Source: Candidatus Kaistia colombiensis (GTDB lineage: Bacteria; Pseudomonadota; Alphaproteobacteria; Rhizobiales; Kaistiaceae). Taken from it: a DNA stretch of 64,000 nt. Under the pieces are notes generated by a model that saw only the letters and a list, made by a program, of their open reading frames with translations, was not told the DNA's origin and did not search any database. The translations under genes and the position numbers were made by a program. Shown here in pieces: positions 1 to 10,204 of the stretch (position 1 is its first letter; every line of letters begins with the position of its first letter). The DNA is taken from NCBI GenBank assembly GCA_029203105.1, contig CP119318.1, forward strand, positions 3,052,501-3,116,500, written 5' to 3'.

Positions 1-766
1 GGCGGCCGAGCGCGATCGCCGGCCCGGAGACCGGCCAGTCACCGACTTGCCGTCGCAGGGCGCCGACAATGTCGTCGGGACCGAGGACGAAGCCGAGGCG
101 CAGGCCGGCCAACCCGTAGAACTTGCCGAAGGAGCGCAGCACCACGATCCGCTCGCCCGCGCTGTTGGGTAGGACGCCGAGGGCAGGGGCTACGTCGGTA
201 AAGGCCTCGTCGACGACCAGGACGCCGCCGCGCGCCGCCAGCGCTCGCGCCGTTGCGATGAGCGCATCCGGCGCGAAGGCTCGGCCATCCGGATTGTTCG
301 GATTGACGAGGACGACGATGGGCGCGAGGCGGGCGCCCTCCTCCAGCGAGGCGACGGCGCGAACCGTCCTGCCGGCGGCGTGCCAGGCCTCGGCATGGCC
401 GGAATAAGTCGGCGACAGGATCGCGACGTCGCCGGCGGGGCACAGCAGCGGCAGCAGCCGGAGCGCGAAATCCGAGCCGGGTACCGCGGCTACGGTGCTT
501 GCCGGCGGCACGCCATAGCCGGCGCGCGCGGCTTCGACGAGCGCGCTCAGCGCCGCCGGATCGGGCAAGCGATGGAAGTCGGTGGGCGAGAGCGCGGGAA
601 GCGGGTAGGGATGCGGATTGATGCCGGTCGAGAGGTCGAGCCAGTCCCGAACCGCGACGCCGTAGCGTGCGGAAGCCGCCGTGAGAGCGCCGCCATGGCG
701 AGGAGCAAGGGCAAGATCGAGCATGGTCGACTTATCGCCTTGGGCGAGGCCGCTGGCAATCGGCAT
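1..766 (-). CDS. cobC: Threonine-phosphate decarboxylase CobC, C-terminus cut by window edge
   Basis: PLP-dependent fold-type I enzyme of the histidinol-phosphate aminotransferase family. CobC/CobD decarboxylates L-threonine phosphate to the aminopropanol phosphate used in the cobalamin side chain. The reverse strand reads open from the window edge to an ATG at 766 (an in-frame ATG at 724 is also possible). Visible motifs are an early HGG, the LDLSTGINPHPYP stretch typical of CobC, VNPNNPDGR, VVDEAF, and SFGKFYGLAGLRLGF, which contains the PLP-binding lysine. The last part of the protein lies outside the window. The start is upstream of tRNA-Cys on the same strand. Identification as CobC rather than HisC rests on the N-terminal HGG and the INPHPYP motif. 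Confidence 0.88.
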   Translation of the reverse strand, partial: MPIASGLAQGDKSTMLDLALAPRHGGALTAASARYGVAVRDWLDLSTGINPHPYPLPALSPTDFHRLPDPAALSALVEAARAGYGVPPASTVAAVPGSDFALRLLPLLCPAGDVAILSPTYSGHAEAWHAAGRTVRAVASLEEGARLAPIVVLVNPNNPDGRAFAPDALIATARALAARGGVLVVDEAFTDVAPALGVLPNSAGERIVVLRSFGKFYGLAGLRLGFVLGPDDIVGALRRQVGDWPVSGPAIALGR

Positions 767-895
767 GGCCTCACGAACTTGGTTTGACAGCCGTGCCAAG
801 GCTGGCGCGGCTCATGCGTCGGGCACTTTCGACAGGCACCGTTCGGGTCGGGTCGCTGAGATCGGGAGCCGGAACTTGTCCGCCGGATCGGAGAG

Positions 896-969
896 TGGAG
901 GCCTCGCCCGGAATCGAACCGGGATGCAAGGATTTGCAGTCCTCTGCGTAACCATTCCGCCACGAGGCC
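896..969 (-). tRNA. tRNA-Cys (anticodon GCA), CCA encoded
   Basis: The reverse strand folds into a full cloverleaf. The acceptor stem is GGCCTCG with CGAGGCC, the anticodon loop is CTGCAAA (GCA), and the T arm is CCCGG-TTCGATT-CCGGG. The discriminator is U, the known identity base for tRNA-Cys, and the terminal CCA is genomically encoded at 896-898. Confidence 0.97.
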
Positions 970-1320
970 AACTCGCTGATACTCCGTCCGAAATCAGGTT
1001 TCGGACGATTTATCCGGCAGACGCAATCCAAGCATGACAAAAGCAAGCCTGAACCGCGCACTCAGTCTGCGAAAACAAAGTTCCACGACTGTCAGGCGGC
1101 TTCTACAAGCTCATGATGACGCCGTCTAGTGCCAAGTCGGCAATGCCGACCGGAAGCCTGTGGACGACAATCGGATCGATCCTGACGCCGGACGGAGGAC
1201 CGTCATTTGGGATGGGCGCGGCGCGCTGCGGCGCCAGCGCCGCGCGGAATGGCTTGTCACCTTGCCGAACGCCCGGTATTGGAACGTCCATTGCCACATG
1301 ACGATAAAGGGTCCCGGATC
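970..1320. other. Intergenic region between tRNA-Cys and the Pcm-like gene
   Basis: About 350 bases with no convincing gene. Short open frames on both strands have no recognisable motif. It should contain the divergent promoters for tRNA-Cys and the Pcm-like gene, but I cannot place them with confidence. Confidence 0.5.
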
Positions 1321-1989
1321 ATGGTCGATTTCGCCAAGGCGCGAACCACGATGGTGGACTGTCAGATTCGCACCGTCGACGTCACCGAGTACGATGTGCT
1401 CGACGCCTTCGCCGCGGTGCCGCGCGAAACCTTCGCGCCGGATCATCTGAAGCCGCTTGCCTATATCGATGAAGACATTCTCGTGTCCGCCCCCGGCGCG
1501 ACGCCGCGCTATGTGATGGAGCCGGGGCCTCTGGCCAAGCTGGTGCAGCTCGCGGAAGTTGGGCCGACCGACCGCGTCCTCGATATCGGTTCGACGACCG
1601 GCTATTCCGCCGCCATTCTGAGCCACCTCGCGGCCTCGGTCGTCGCGCTCGAATCGGACGAGACACTCGCCGCGGCCGCGCGCGACAATCTCACCGCACT
1701 CGGCATCTCGAATGTCGAAGTCGTGGTCGGCCCGCTTGAGGGCGGTCATGCCGCCAAGGCGCCCTACGACGTGATTCTGCTGGAGGGCGCAATCGAGCTC
1801 CTGCCGCAGGCTCTGATCGATCAGATCGGCGAGGGTGGACGAATCATTGCCGTGGTCGGGGCGAACGGCCTGGCTGCAAAGGCAACGATCTACACGCGTT
1901 CCGGTGGTTCCGTCAGCGGCCGGCCGGCGTTCAATACCTCGGTCCGGACGTTGCCGGGCTTCGCCAAGCCCAAGGCGTTCGTTTTCTAA
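1321..1989 (+). CDS. Protein-L-isoaspartate O-methyltransferase family protein
   Basis: Class I SAM-dependent methyltransferase of the Pcm family, 222 aa, expected in the cytoplasm. The N-terminal segment MVDCQIRTVDV and the VPRETFAP motif are typical of the alphaproteobacterial Pcm-like group found next to tolC. SAM motif I lies at about residues 85-97 and reads VLDIGSTTGYSAA, where family members usually have a glycine-rich G-x-G-x-G loop, so activity on isoaspartate is uncertain. The ATG at 1321 is chosen over an upstream in-frame start because the family begins MVDF/MVD and an AAAGGG-like ribosome site lies just before it. tolC follows about 210 bases downstream on the same strand. Confidence 0.85.
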   Translation: MVDFAKARTTMVDCQIRTVDVTEYDVLDAFAAVPRETFAPDHLKPLAYIDEDILVSAPGATPRYVMEPGPLAKLVQLAEVGPTDRVLDIGSTTGYSAAILSHLAASVVALESDETLAAAARDNLTALGISNVEVVVGPLEGGHAAKAPYDVILLEGAIELLPQALIDQIGEGGRIIAVVGANGLAAKATIYTRSGGSVSGRPAFNTSVRTLPGFAKPKAFVF

Positions 1990-2200
1990 TTTTCCATTTG
2001 GAAACAAAGGGTTATATCGTTGCTGCCGCTTAGGATGTCGAGCGGCAGCTGTGGCTTTCCCGTCGCACGGCGCGCATTATCCAGTTTTTCGAACCCCATG
2101 CCATTTGACCGTCATCGGGGCTCGCGTACATTAGCAACGTATTGTCCGACGGTGGACGTCCGGTAGGGGGGCGTCGCCTCGCAACGCCGAGGTTTCGAAC

Positions 2201-3580
2201 GTGGTTTTTTCCCGGGTCTATCTGGCAACCGTAGCTATGGCTGCGGTTATCGTAGCTGCCCCCTCGGTATATGCCGAAACGCTGACATCCGCTCTGTCGC
2301 AGACGTATAATAGCAACCCGACGCTGAATGCGATGCGCGCCCAGCTGCGCGCGACCGACGAGAATGTTCCTCAGGCATTGTCGGGTTACCGCCCGGTGCT
2401 GACGGGCAGTGCATTTATCGGCCCGAGCTATATGAGAGGGACGTCCTCGCCTCAGGTTCCCGTCGGCTCGTCGACGGCTTGGCAGCGCGGCTACGGTCTG
2501 ACGATTGAGCAACCGATTTTTCGTGGATTTCGCACCCAGAACTCCGTGAAGCAGGCCGAGTCGTCGGTGCTTGCCGGTCGGGAGATCCTTCGCGGTACCG
2601 AGCAGGATGTGTTGCTGGATGCGGTCTCGGCCTACACCAATGTCATTTACCAGAAGGGCATCGTCAGCCTGCGCGAGCAGAACATTGCCTTCCTGCGCGA
2701 GCAGCAGCGCGCCGCTGCCGACCGCCTGAAGGTGGGCGAAGGCACGCGCACCGATCTGGCGCAGACTGACGCGGCCCTGAGCCAGGGCCAGACGGCCTAT
2801 GACGTGGCGATTGCCGACCTGAACTCGGCCGATGCCACCTATGTGCAGATCATCGGTACGGCGCCGAAGAGCCTGCAGGCTCCCGCGGTGAACGCGCGCA
2901 TGCTGCCCAAGTCGGAGAGCGCCACGGTTTCGTCTGGCCAGTCTCGCCATCCGGCCATTCGCGCCGCCAGCTACAATGTCGATACCGCCGCGTTCAACGT
3001 GAAGGTCATCGAGGGGCAGTTGCTGCCGACCGTGTCGCTGCAGGGCCAGCTTGCGCACAGTGACGACACGTCTGGGACCGGAACGTGGAATGATTCCGCG
3101 ACGATCACCGCCAATCTGAGTGTGCCGATCTACGAAGGCGGTGTTGTCTATTCGCAGACGCGACAGGCCAAGGAAACGCTCGGCCAGTACCGTATCCAGC
3201 TGGATGTGGCGCGCGATCAGGTTCGGGCAGCCGGTGTGTCGGCGTTCGGGCAGCTTCAGGCCGCCCGCGCATCGATCACCTCGGCCCAGGAGCAGATCCG
3301 GGCTTCGCAGCTCGCGCTTGAGGGCGTGATCGAAGAGCAGAAGGTCGGACAGCGCACCACCCTCGACGTGTTGAACCAGCAGCAGTCGCTGCTGCAGGCG
3401 CGCGAGACGCTGATCCTGGCGCAGCGCGCGGAGATCGTCGCTGCCTACACGCTGATGTCGACCACCGGGGCGCTTTCGGCCGAGAATCTGAGCCTCAAGG
3501 TCCAGACGTATCAGCCGAAGCAGCATTACCAGGCGGTCCGCGACAAGTGGATCGGCCTGCGTACGCCGGATGGCCGGTAG
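2201..3580 (+). CDS. tolC: TolC family outer-membrane channel protein
   Basis: Outer-membrane efflux/type I secretion channel, 459 aa, starting with GTG. A signal peptide is visible at residues 1-25 (hydrophobic core, cleavage after a VYA-type site). The mature protein has the duplicated OEP repeats: LTSALSQTYNSNPTL near the N-terminus, LKVGEGTRTDLAQTDAAL in the first half, and its counterpart KVGQRTTLDVLNQQQSLLQAR in the second half. Length fits the family. It would pair with an inner-membrane transporter and adaptor, neither of which is adjacent. The GTG is preferred because it gives the full signal peptide. Confidence 0.95.
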   Translation: MVFSRVYLATVAMAAVIVAAPSVYAETLTSALSQTYNSNPTLNAMRAQLRATDENVPQALSGYRPVLTGSAFIGPSYMRGTSSPQVPVGSSTAWQRGYGLTIEQPIFRGFRTQNSVKQAESSVLAGREILRGTEQDVLLDAVSAYTNVIYQKGIVSLREQNIAFLREQQRAAADRLKVGEGTRTDLAQTDAALSQGQTAYDVAIADLNSADATYVQIIGTAPKSLQAPAVNARMLPKSESATVSSGQSRHPAIRAASYNVDTAAFNVKVIEGQLLPTVSLQGQLAHSDDTSGTGTWNDSATITANLSVPIYEGGVVYSQTRQAKETLGQYRIQLDVARDQVRAAGVSAFGQLQAARASITSAQEQIRASQLALEGVIEEQKVGQRTTLDVLNQQQSLLQARETLILAQRAEIVAAYTLMSTTGALSAENLSLKVQTYQPKQHYQAVRDKWIGLRTPDGR

Positions 3581-3600
3581 CGTCTCCAGTCGGGGAAAAG

Positions 3601-3625
3601 CGACCGGCCTTGTTCCGGCCGGTCG
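3601..3625 (+). terminator. Hairpin downstream of tolC, possible terminator
   Basis: CGACCGGCC and GGCCGGTCG form a perfect 9-bp stem around a 7-base loop, 20 bases after the tolC stop. The U-tract is weak (TCCATTTCG), so factor-independent termination is plausible but not certain. Confidence 0.5.
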
Positions 3626-3703
3626 TCCATTTCGCTACTCTGGCCGATGAGATCGCCGGATTTTCAAGGCGATTCGCCAGAGTTCGGTCGGTGTGGGGTA
3701 GCG

Positions 3704-4330
3704 ATGGCCAAGGTTAGTGCGGCGCAAGAGCCTTCGATGGAGGAGATCCTCGCTTCGATCCGGCGGATCATCTCCGAGGATGAGCACGGTCTTGCCGCCC
3801 CCAAGACATCGGAGCTGACGGCACTGCCGCCCCAGCTTCCCAGCGTTCCTGTCTCCGCCGCCGATATCGATGCGCTGTTCAGCGCCCGGGTCGCGGAGTT
3901 CGCATCGCCGCTGCCGCCGGTCGAGTTGCGCGCGGAGCCGGCCCGGATCGAACCGGAGCCGGAACCGATGCCTGCACCGGTGGTTGAGCCGCGCATGCTG
4001 CGACCGGTCCCGCCGACGCCGGTTCGGGTATCTGAACCTGTCCGCACGCCGGTTCGCGCCGAAATGCCGGCTCCGGCTCGGCCCGCCATGGCCGTCGCCG
4101 ACGAGTTGCCGGCCGGCGCGCCGCTGCTCTCGCCAGCCGCCGACGTCATCGTCAACTCCGCCTTCGGCAATCTCGCCAGCTCGGTGCTTGCCGGCAATTC
4201 GCGGACGCTGGAAGACCTGGTCAAGGACATGCTTCGGCCGATGCTGAAGACCTGGCTCGACACCAATTTGCCGCCGCTCGTCGAGCGGCTGGTGCGCGAC
4301 GAGATCGAGCGCGTATCGCGTGGTCGCTGA
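3704..4330 (+). CDS. popZ: PopZ-type polar organising protein (DUF2497)
   Basis: 208-aa homologue of PopZ, the pole-organising scaffold that in Caulobacter anchors ParB/parS and recruits cell-cycle factors. The N-terminal helix contains the hallmark SMEEILASIRRIISEDE. A proline/alanine/glutamate-rich disordered linker follows. The C-terminal oligomerisation region runs from about residue 150 and contains LASSVLAGNSRTLEDLV and MLRPMLKTWLDTNLPPLVER. This three-part layout is that of the family. The ATG at 3704 is used because the conserved helix begins shortly after it; an upstream ATG at 3647 adds unrelated residues. valS follows about 180 bases downstream. Confidence 0.92.
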   Translation: MAKVSAAQEPSMEEILASIRRIISEDEHGLAAPKTSELTALPPQLPSVPVSAADIDALFSARVAEFASPLPPVELRAEPARIEPEPEPMPAPVVEPRMLRPVPPTPVRVSEPVRTPVRAEMPAPARPAMAVADELPAGAPLLSPAADVIVNSAFGNLASSVLAGNSRTLEDLVKDMLRPMLKTWLDTNLPPLVERLVRDEIERVSRGR

Positions 4331-4509
4331 CGTGCGTGGGCCTCTGCCGGCCCCGCGCCGCGGCTCCGACCGTGTTCTTATCTGTCGCGCCCGCGCTTCC
4401 TATATAGGTCGTTCGACGAGGGCGGCCGGATGGTGGCAGCGGCTGCGCGGTTGACTCGCCCGCGACCATCCGATTTACACCAGTTCAAATTCCTCATCCG
4501 GAAACGGTC

Positions 4510-7262
4510 ATGCTCGATAAGAATTATGACGCGGCCGCGGTCGAGCCGCGCATCTATGAAACATGGGAAGGCCAAGGCGCCTTCAAGGCAGGCGCGGGCG
4601 CGAAGCCCGGCGCGACACCCTTCTCCATCGTGATCCCGCCGCCGAACGTCACCGGCTCGCTGCATATGGGCCACGCGCTCAACAACACGCTGCAGGACGT
4701 TCTCGTCCGCTTCGAGCGCATGCGCGGCAAGGATGTGCTCTGGCAGGTCGGCCTCGATCATGCCGGCATCGCGACGCAGATGGTTGTCGAGCGCCAGATG
4801 ATGGAGCGGCAGGAGCCAGGCCGTCGCGAGATCGGCCGCGAGGCCTTTGTCGAGAAGATCTGGAAGTGGAAGGCCGAATCCGGCGGCACGATCATCGGCC
4901 AGCTGAAGCGCCTCGGCGCCTCGGCCGACTGGTCGCGCGAGCGCTTCACCATGGATGAGGGCCTGTCCAAGGCCGTGCTCAAGACGTTCGTCGAGCTCTA
5001 TCGCGGCGGCCTGATCTACAAGGACAAGCGCCTGGTCAACTGGGATCCGAAGCTGGAGACGGCGATCTCGGATCTCGAGGTCATCCAGGTCGAGACCAAG
5101 GGCAAGCTTTACCATTTCCGCTATCCAATCGAAGGCAAGACCTTCGATCCCGACGATGCGACGACCTTCATCACGGTGGCGACGACGCGGCCGGAAACGA
5201 TGCTGGGCGACACCGCCGTCGCCGTCCATCCGGAGGATGAGCGCTACCAGGCCTTCGTCGCTGCCGGTGCGCATGCCATTCTGCCGCTCGTCGGCCGCCG
5301 CATTCCGATTGTCGCCGACGAGTATTCCGACCCCGAGAAGGGCTCGGGCGCGGTGAAGATCACGCCGGCGCACGACTTCAACGATTTCGAGGTCGGTCGC
5401 CGCCACAACCTGCCGATGATCTCGGTGCTCGATCGCCAGGCCAATGTCGCGATCTCCGGCAATGCCGATTTCCTCGCGGGCCTCGCGCCGACGGCCGGGC
5501 TTGCCGATACCATCGCCGCTCTCGAAGGCCATCGATCGTTTCACGGCGCGCAATTCCGTCGTCGCGATGATGGAAGAGCAGGGCTATCTCGCCGAGATCG
5601 AGGATCATGGGCACACCGTGCCGCATGGCGATCGCGGCGGCGTTCCGATCGAGCCGTTCCTGACCGAGCAGTGGTATGTCGATGCGCACACGCTGGCGCA
5701 GCCGGCCATCGCCTCGGTGCGTGAGGGACGCACGGACTTCGTCCCGAAGAATTGGGAAAAGACGTACTTCGAGTGGATGGAGAACATCCAGCCGTGGTGC
5801 ATCTCGCGTCAGCTCTGGTGGGGACACCAGATCCCGGCCTGGTACGGTCCGGACGGCAAGGTGTTCGTCGCCTATGACGAGGCCGAGGCTTCGGCGCTCG
5901 CCGCCGCCCATTATGGCGCGCCGACCGCTCTGACGCGCGACGAGGACGTGCTCGACACCTGGTTCTCGTCGGCGCTGTGGCCGTTCTCGACGCTTGGTTG
6001 GCCGGACGAGACCAACGAGCTTGCCCGCTACTATCCGACCAGCGTGCTGATCACCGGCTTCGACATCATCTTCTTCTGGGTCGCCCGGATGATGATGATG
6101 GGCCTGCACTTCATGAAGGACGAGAACGGCGCGCCGGTCGAACCCTTCAAGGACGTCTACATCCACGCGCTCGTCCGCGACGAGAAGGGCGCCAAGATGT
6201 CGAAGTCGAAGGGCAACGTCATCGATCCGATCACACTGATCGACGAATATGGCGCCGACGCGCTGCGCTTCACGCTTGACCGCCATGGCGGCGCAGGGCC
6301 GCGACATCAAGCTCGCAACCTCGCGCGTCGAGGGCTATCGCAACTTCGCGACCAAGCTCTGGAACGCCTCGCGCTTCGCCGAGATGAACGGCGCGACGCG
6401 GGTTGCCGGCTTCGAGCCGTCGACGGCCAAGGAGCGGCTGAACCGCTGGATCGCCACCGAGACGACGCGCACCGCGCGCGCCGTGACGGAGGCGCTCGAG
6501 GCGTATCGCTTCAACGATGCCGCCAACGCGCTCTACCGCTTCGTCTGGAACTCGTTCTGCGACTGGTATCTCGAACTGGTCAAGCCGGTGCTGAACGGCG
6601 AGGACGAGGCCGCCAAGGCCGAGACCCGCGCCACCATCGGCTGGACGCTCGACCGCATCGTCACGCTGCTGCATCCCTTCATGCCCTTCATCACCGAAGA
6701 GCTCTGGGACCGCACGGCGGACGAGGGCGGCCGCCGCGACGGCCTGCTGGTGCTCAACGCCTGGCCGACGCTCGATTTCGAGGACGAGGCCGCGGCTGCC
6801 GAGATCAACTGGCTCGTCGACCTCATCTCGTCGGTCCGTTCGGTCCGCTCCGAGATCAACGTGCCGCCCGGCGCCATGGTGCCGCTGATCATCGTCGGCG
6901 CCTCGGCCGAGACGACGGCCCGGCTCGCCACCCATGACGCGCTGATCAAGCGGCTTGCCCGCGCTTCGGAGATCTCGGCTGCCGACACGCCGCCCAAGGG
7001 CGCGGTGCAGACCGTGCTCGGCGAGGCGACGATCGCGCTGCCGCTCGCCGGCGTCATCGACCTCGTCGCCGAGCGCGCACGCCTCGGCAAGGAGCTCGAC
7101 AAGGCCGCCAAGGAGATCGCGAAGATCGAAGCCAAGCTCGGCAACGAGAACTTCGTTTCGCGCGCCCCGGAAGAGGTGATCGACGAGCAGCGCGAGCGCC
7201 TGGCCGAAGCGCAGGAACTGACGGCCAAGATCAACGCCGCGCTGGAGCGCCTGAAGGACTGA
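4510..7262 (+). CDS. valS: Valyl-tRNA synthetase, with two apparent +1 frameshifts
   Basis: Class Ia aminoacyl-tRNA synthetase that charges tRNA-Val in the cytoplasm. The HIGH-type motif is HMGH at residues 52-55 after PPPNVTGS. The KMSKS motif lies near residue 561. The C-terminal anticodon-binding domain and coiled-coil arm (ending AKINAALERLKD) are present. The reading frame breaks twice: near 5529, where L-E-G/A joins IDRFTARN, and near 6276, where LRFTL joins TAMAAQGRDIK. Removing one base at each place gives an uninterrupted 916-aa protein of normal family length. As an essential gene it is unlikely to be truly broken; sequencing error is the simplest explanation. A Rho-independent terminator follows. 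Confidence 0.93.
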
Positions 7263-7291
7263 CGGCGCGCGTGTCTTGATTGTGAATTGAG

Positions 7292-7329
7292 GAGGGCTCG
7301 CGGCTTTGTCGCGGGCCCTCTTTGTTTTT
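7292..7329 (+). terminator. Rho-independent terminator after valS
   Basis: GAGGGCTCGCG and CGCGGGCCCTC form an 11-bp stem with a single G-T wobble around a 7-base loop, followed by TTTGTTTTT. It lies 30 bases past the valS stop. Confidence 0.85.
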
Positions 7330-7421
7330 CGGGCGCGTCTTTCACAAGCCAGCCACAGAGGTCGTCTCTTCACCTCGCCCTCAGGGAGAGGTGAAAAGAA
7401 TGCGCCGGTAATGCGCCCAAC

Positions 7422-7454
7422 AAAAAAGGCCCGCGACGATGTCGCGGGCCTTTT
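7422..7454. terminator. Bidirectional terminator between valS and helicase genes
   Basis: GGCCCGCGAC, loop GAT, then GTCGCGGGCC form a perfect 10-bp stem. It is flanked by A6 on the left and T4 on the right, so it can terminate both the valS and the converging helicase transcripts. Confidence 0.85.
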
Positions 7455-7475
7455 GATTCTCAGCCGTGAAAGCGC

Positions 7476-9349
7476 TTAGCCGTCGTTGCGGTCGCGCTTC
7501 TTGAAGCCGGGCTTGAAGCCAGGCTTACCGCCGGGCTTGCCACCGGCGCCACCCGGCTTGAAACCGGCGCGGCGGGTCGGCTTCTTGCCGGGGCCACGGG
7601 CACCGGCGCCGCCGACGGGTGCGCCATCGGCCGGCTCGATGCGGATCTCTTCCTCGCCGCCGCGACGCAGCGCGACGGTGAAGCGCTCGGCTGCCTCGGC
7701 GGTGATCTCGAAGCGCGTGTCGCGCTCGAAGATCTTGATGGCGCCGATCTCGTTCTTGGTGACGTGGCCACGACGGCAGATCAGCGGCAGCAGCCACTTC
7801 GGATCCGCGTTCTTCTGGTGGCCGATGCTCATGCGGAACCAGACCATGTCCTGCTGCGGACGCTCGATGCGGCCGTTCTCGCTGCCGGGACCGCTGGTCG
7901 GCCACTGCTGGTCGTCGCGCGGGGCGCGGGGCGGACGCTCGCCGCGCGGGGCATCGCGATCGCCACGCTCGTGCGATCCGCGCGCGGGCCGTCGCGACGG
8001 GACTTGCCGTCGCGCGGCGCCGCGATCCTGCTGCTGGCCGGGATCGAACAGATCTTCCGGGGACGGCAGGCGCGAGCGATGCAGGCGGATCAGCGCGGTG
8101 GCGATCTCTTCCGGCGTGCGCTTGGCGAGCAGGGCGGTTGCCAGCGCCAGGATCTTCCTCGGTCGCGGGCTCGGAGATCATCGCCTTCTCGAGCAGGCGC
8201 TCCTGATCCTTCGCGCGGACCTCGTCGGCGGACGGGGCGGCGGTCCAGTAGGCGTCGACGCCGGCGGCGCTGATCAGGCGGATCGCCTTCGAGCGGTTGG
8301 TGTAGGGAACGAGCAGGGCCGAGATGCCCTTGCGGCCGGCGCGGCCGGTACGGCCGGAACGGTGCAGCAGCACCGCGGGGCCGGTCGGCAGTTCGGCGTG
8401 GACGACGAGGCCGAGATCCGGAAGGTCGAGACCGCGGGCGGCGACGTCGGTCGCGACGCAGACGCGGGCGCGGCCGTCGCGAAGCGCCTGCAGCGCATGC
8501 ATGCGCTCGCCCTGGCTCAGTTCACCCGACAGTGCCACGACCTCGAAGCCGCGCTCCTGCAAGGCTGGCATGCAGCCGGCGCACCGATTCGCGCGTCGAG
8601 CAGAACACCAGCGCGGCAGGCTGGTCGTAGAAGCGGAGCACGTTGACGACGGCGAGGTCGATCTCGTTCGGCGCGACGCGCAGCGCGCGATACTCGATGT
8701 CGCCATGCGGCTGGCTCTGGTCGATCGTGTCGATGCGGACGGCGTCGTGCTGGTAGGACTTGGCCAGGCGCACGATCTCGCGCGGCAGCGTGGCCGAGAA
8801 CAGCATCGTGCGGCGCTCCTTCGGCGACGCGTCGAGGATCAGCTCGAGATCTTCCTTGAAGCCGAGGTCGAGCATCTCGTCCGCCTCGTCGAGGACGACG
8901 ACCTTGAGCTTGGAGATGTCGAGGCGTCCGCGCTCCAGATGGTCGCGCAGGCGGCCCGGCGTGCCGACGACGATATGCGCGCCCATCTCGAGCGCGCGCG
9001 CCTCGCGGCGAACGTCCATGCCGCCGACGCAGGACGCGATTCGCGCGCCGGCCGGGCCATAGAGCCAGATCAGCTCGCGCTGGACCTGCAGCGCCAGTTC
9101 GCGCGTCGGGGCGATGATCAGCGCCAGCGGCTCGTTCGCGTGGCCGAAGCGCTCTTCGGCGCCGAGCAGGGTGGAGGCGAAGGCCAGGCCGTAGGCCACC
9201 GTCTTGCCCGAACCCGTCTGGGCCGAGACCAGCAGATCGTTCTCACCGACATTGTCCTGGAGGACCGCGGTCTGGACGGGGGTGAGGGTTTCATAGCCCT
9301 TTTCCGCGAGGGCGCGGGCGAGAGCCGGATTCTGGACGAGCGAGACCAT
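7476..9349 (-). CDS. DEAD-box RNA helicase with DbpA-type RNA-binding domain, two apparent frameshifts
   Basis: ATP-dependent RNA helicase of the DeaD/DbpA type, likely acting on rRNA or cold-stabilised mRNA. From the ATG at 9349 the motifs are TPVQTAVLQ (Q motif), AQTGSGKT at residues 43-50, PTRELALQ, DEAD at 154-157, FSATLP, and HRSGRTGRAGRKG. A DbpA-like RNA-binding domain follows (region starting MVWFRMSIGHQKNADPKWLL), then a lysine/glycine/proline-rich tail ending KKRDRNDG. The frame breaks near 8560 and near 8150; removing one base at each gives 623 aa. The tail repeats KPGGKPGFKPGFK resemble low-complexity RNA-binding tails of other DEAD helicases. The assignment to DeaD or DbpA cannot be settled by eye. 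Confidence 0.9.
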
Positions 9350-9700
9350 GGTGGACGAAAGCCTGAAATTGGAGAAGCATTCCGGGTCGCGAGCCAACTG
9401 ATCGCGAGCGGTGAGGGGTCATGCGGAATGCGAGTTGGCCCTCCCATACCCTGAGTGGGGCCAATAGCCAAGGATTCTCTATTGCCGGAGCGGTTCTAGG
9501 AGGGGTGACGCGTTCGCATGGCTCGATCGCCTTGGAGGCCGGTGCGGTCAACATCCGTGCGCTGAAGAAAGTGGTGCGTATTGCGGTCCGTGGCTATTTT
9601 CCACGCCTTTCCGGCCGGTCGATCCGCCTCCGGAAACTCCGCGTTAATCGTCTTGGCCCATCCTTTCGTTCATCATGTTGCACCGCGTTCAGATTCCCTC
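9350..9700. other. Intergenic region between helicase and ftsB
   Basis: About 350 bases between the divergent helicase and ftsB genes. Small open frames are present on both strands but none shows family motifs. It presumably carries both promoters; I see no clear sigma-70 pair. Confidence 0.45.
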
Positions 9701-10023
9701 ATGACGACCAGACAGCGCAAGCACTCCAAGCTTCGGCGACTCATCCTGCCGCTCGGCTCGCTCGCCGTGATGGGCTACTTCGCCTACCATTCCTTCAATG
9801 GCGACTACGGAATCTGGTCGCGCGAGCGCATGGAGCGGGAAGCCATTGGCCTCGAAAAGGAATTGGCGGAACTCAAGGCGACGCGGCTGTCGCTCGTCGC
9901 CCGGGCGCAGCTTGCTGCGGCCTGAGAGTCTCGATCCCGACATGATCGACGAGCGGGCCCGCGCCAAGCTCAATGTCGTGCAGGCGGACGAGCTTGGTGA
10001 TCGGCATTGCTGCATCGCAATAG
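9701..10023 (+). CDS. ftsB: FtsB/DivIC septum formation protein, two apparent +1 frameshifts
   Basis: Small bitopic division protein of the FtsB/DivIC (septum formation initiator) family. After a basic N-terminus (TTRQRKHSKLRR) comes one membrane helix at about residues 14-32, then a coiled coil with the typical NGDYGIWSRE and LEKELAELKATR. As read, the frame ends early in an alanine tract. Removing one T near 9912 restores LLRPESLDPDMIDERAR, the conserved family C-terminal block. Removing one more base near 9995 gives the ending ELVIGIAASQ with a stop at 10021-10023, total 106 aa. The position just before the pyruvate dehydrogenase operon is usual in this order. FtsB is essential in well-studied bacteria, so the breaks are probably errors. 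Confidence 0.85.
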
Positions 10024-10204
10024 ACCCTGCAGCATTGCGGATGGCGGCTAAAATTGCAATGAACCAAATTTCAGTTCATTGCGATTTTGATAGTCAAGTC
10101 ATGTAGTTGGCGCATGGCTCCGATGCTTGCCGTGCATCTTGGAATGCCCATCGGCTTCGGATAACGTCCCGCATCAGTTTGGGACACGCCCCGGAGAACA
10201 AGGC

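Noticed and set aside
2030..3526. A 498-codon open frame opposite tolC
   Set aside because: Antisense shadow of a high-GC gene with no recognisable domain.
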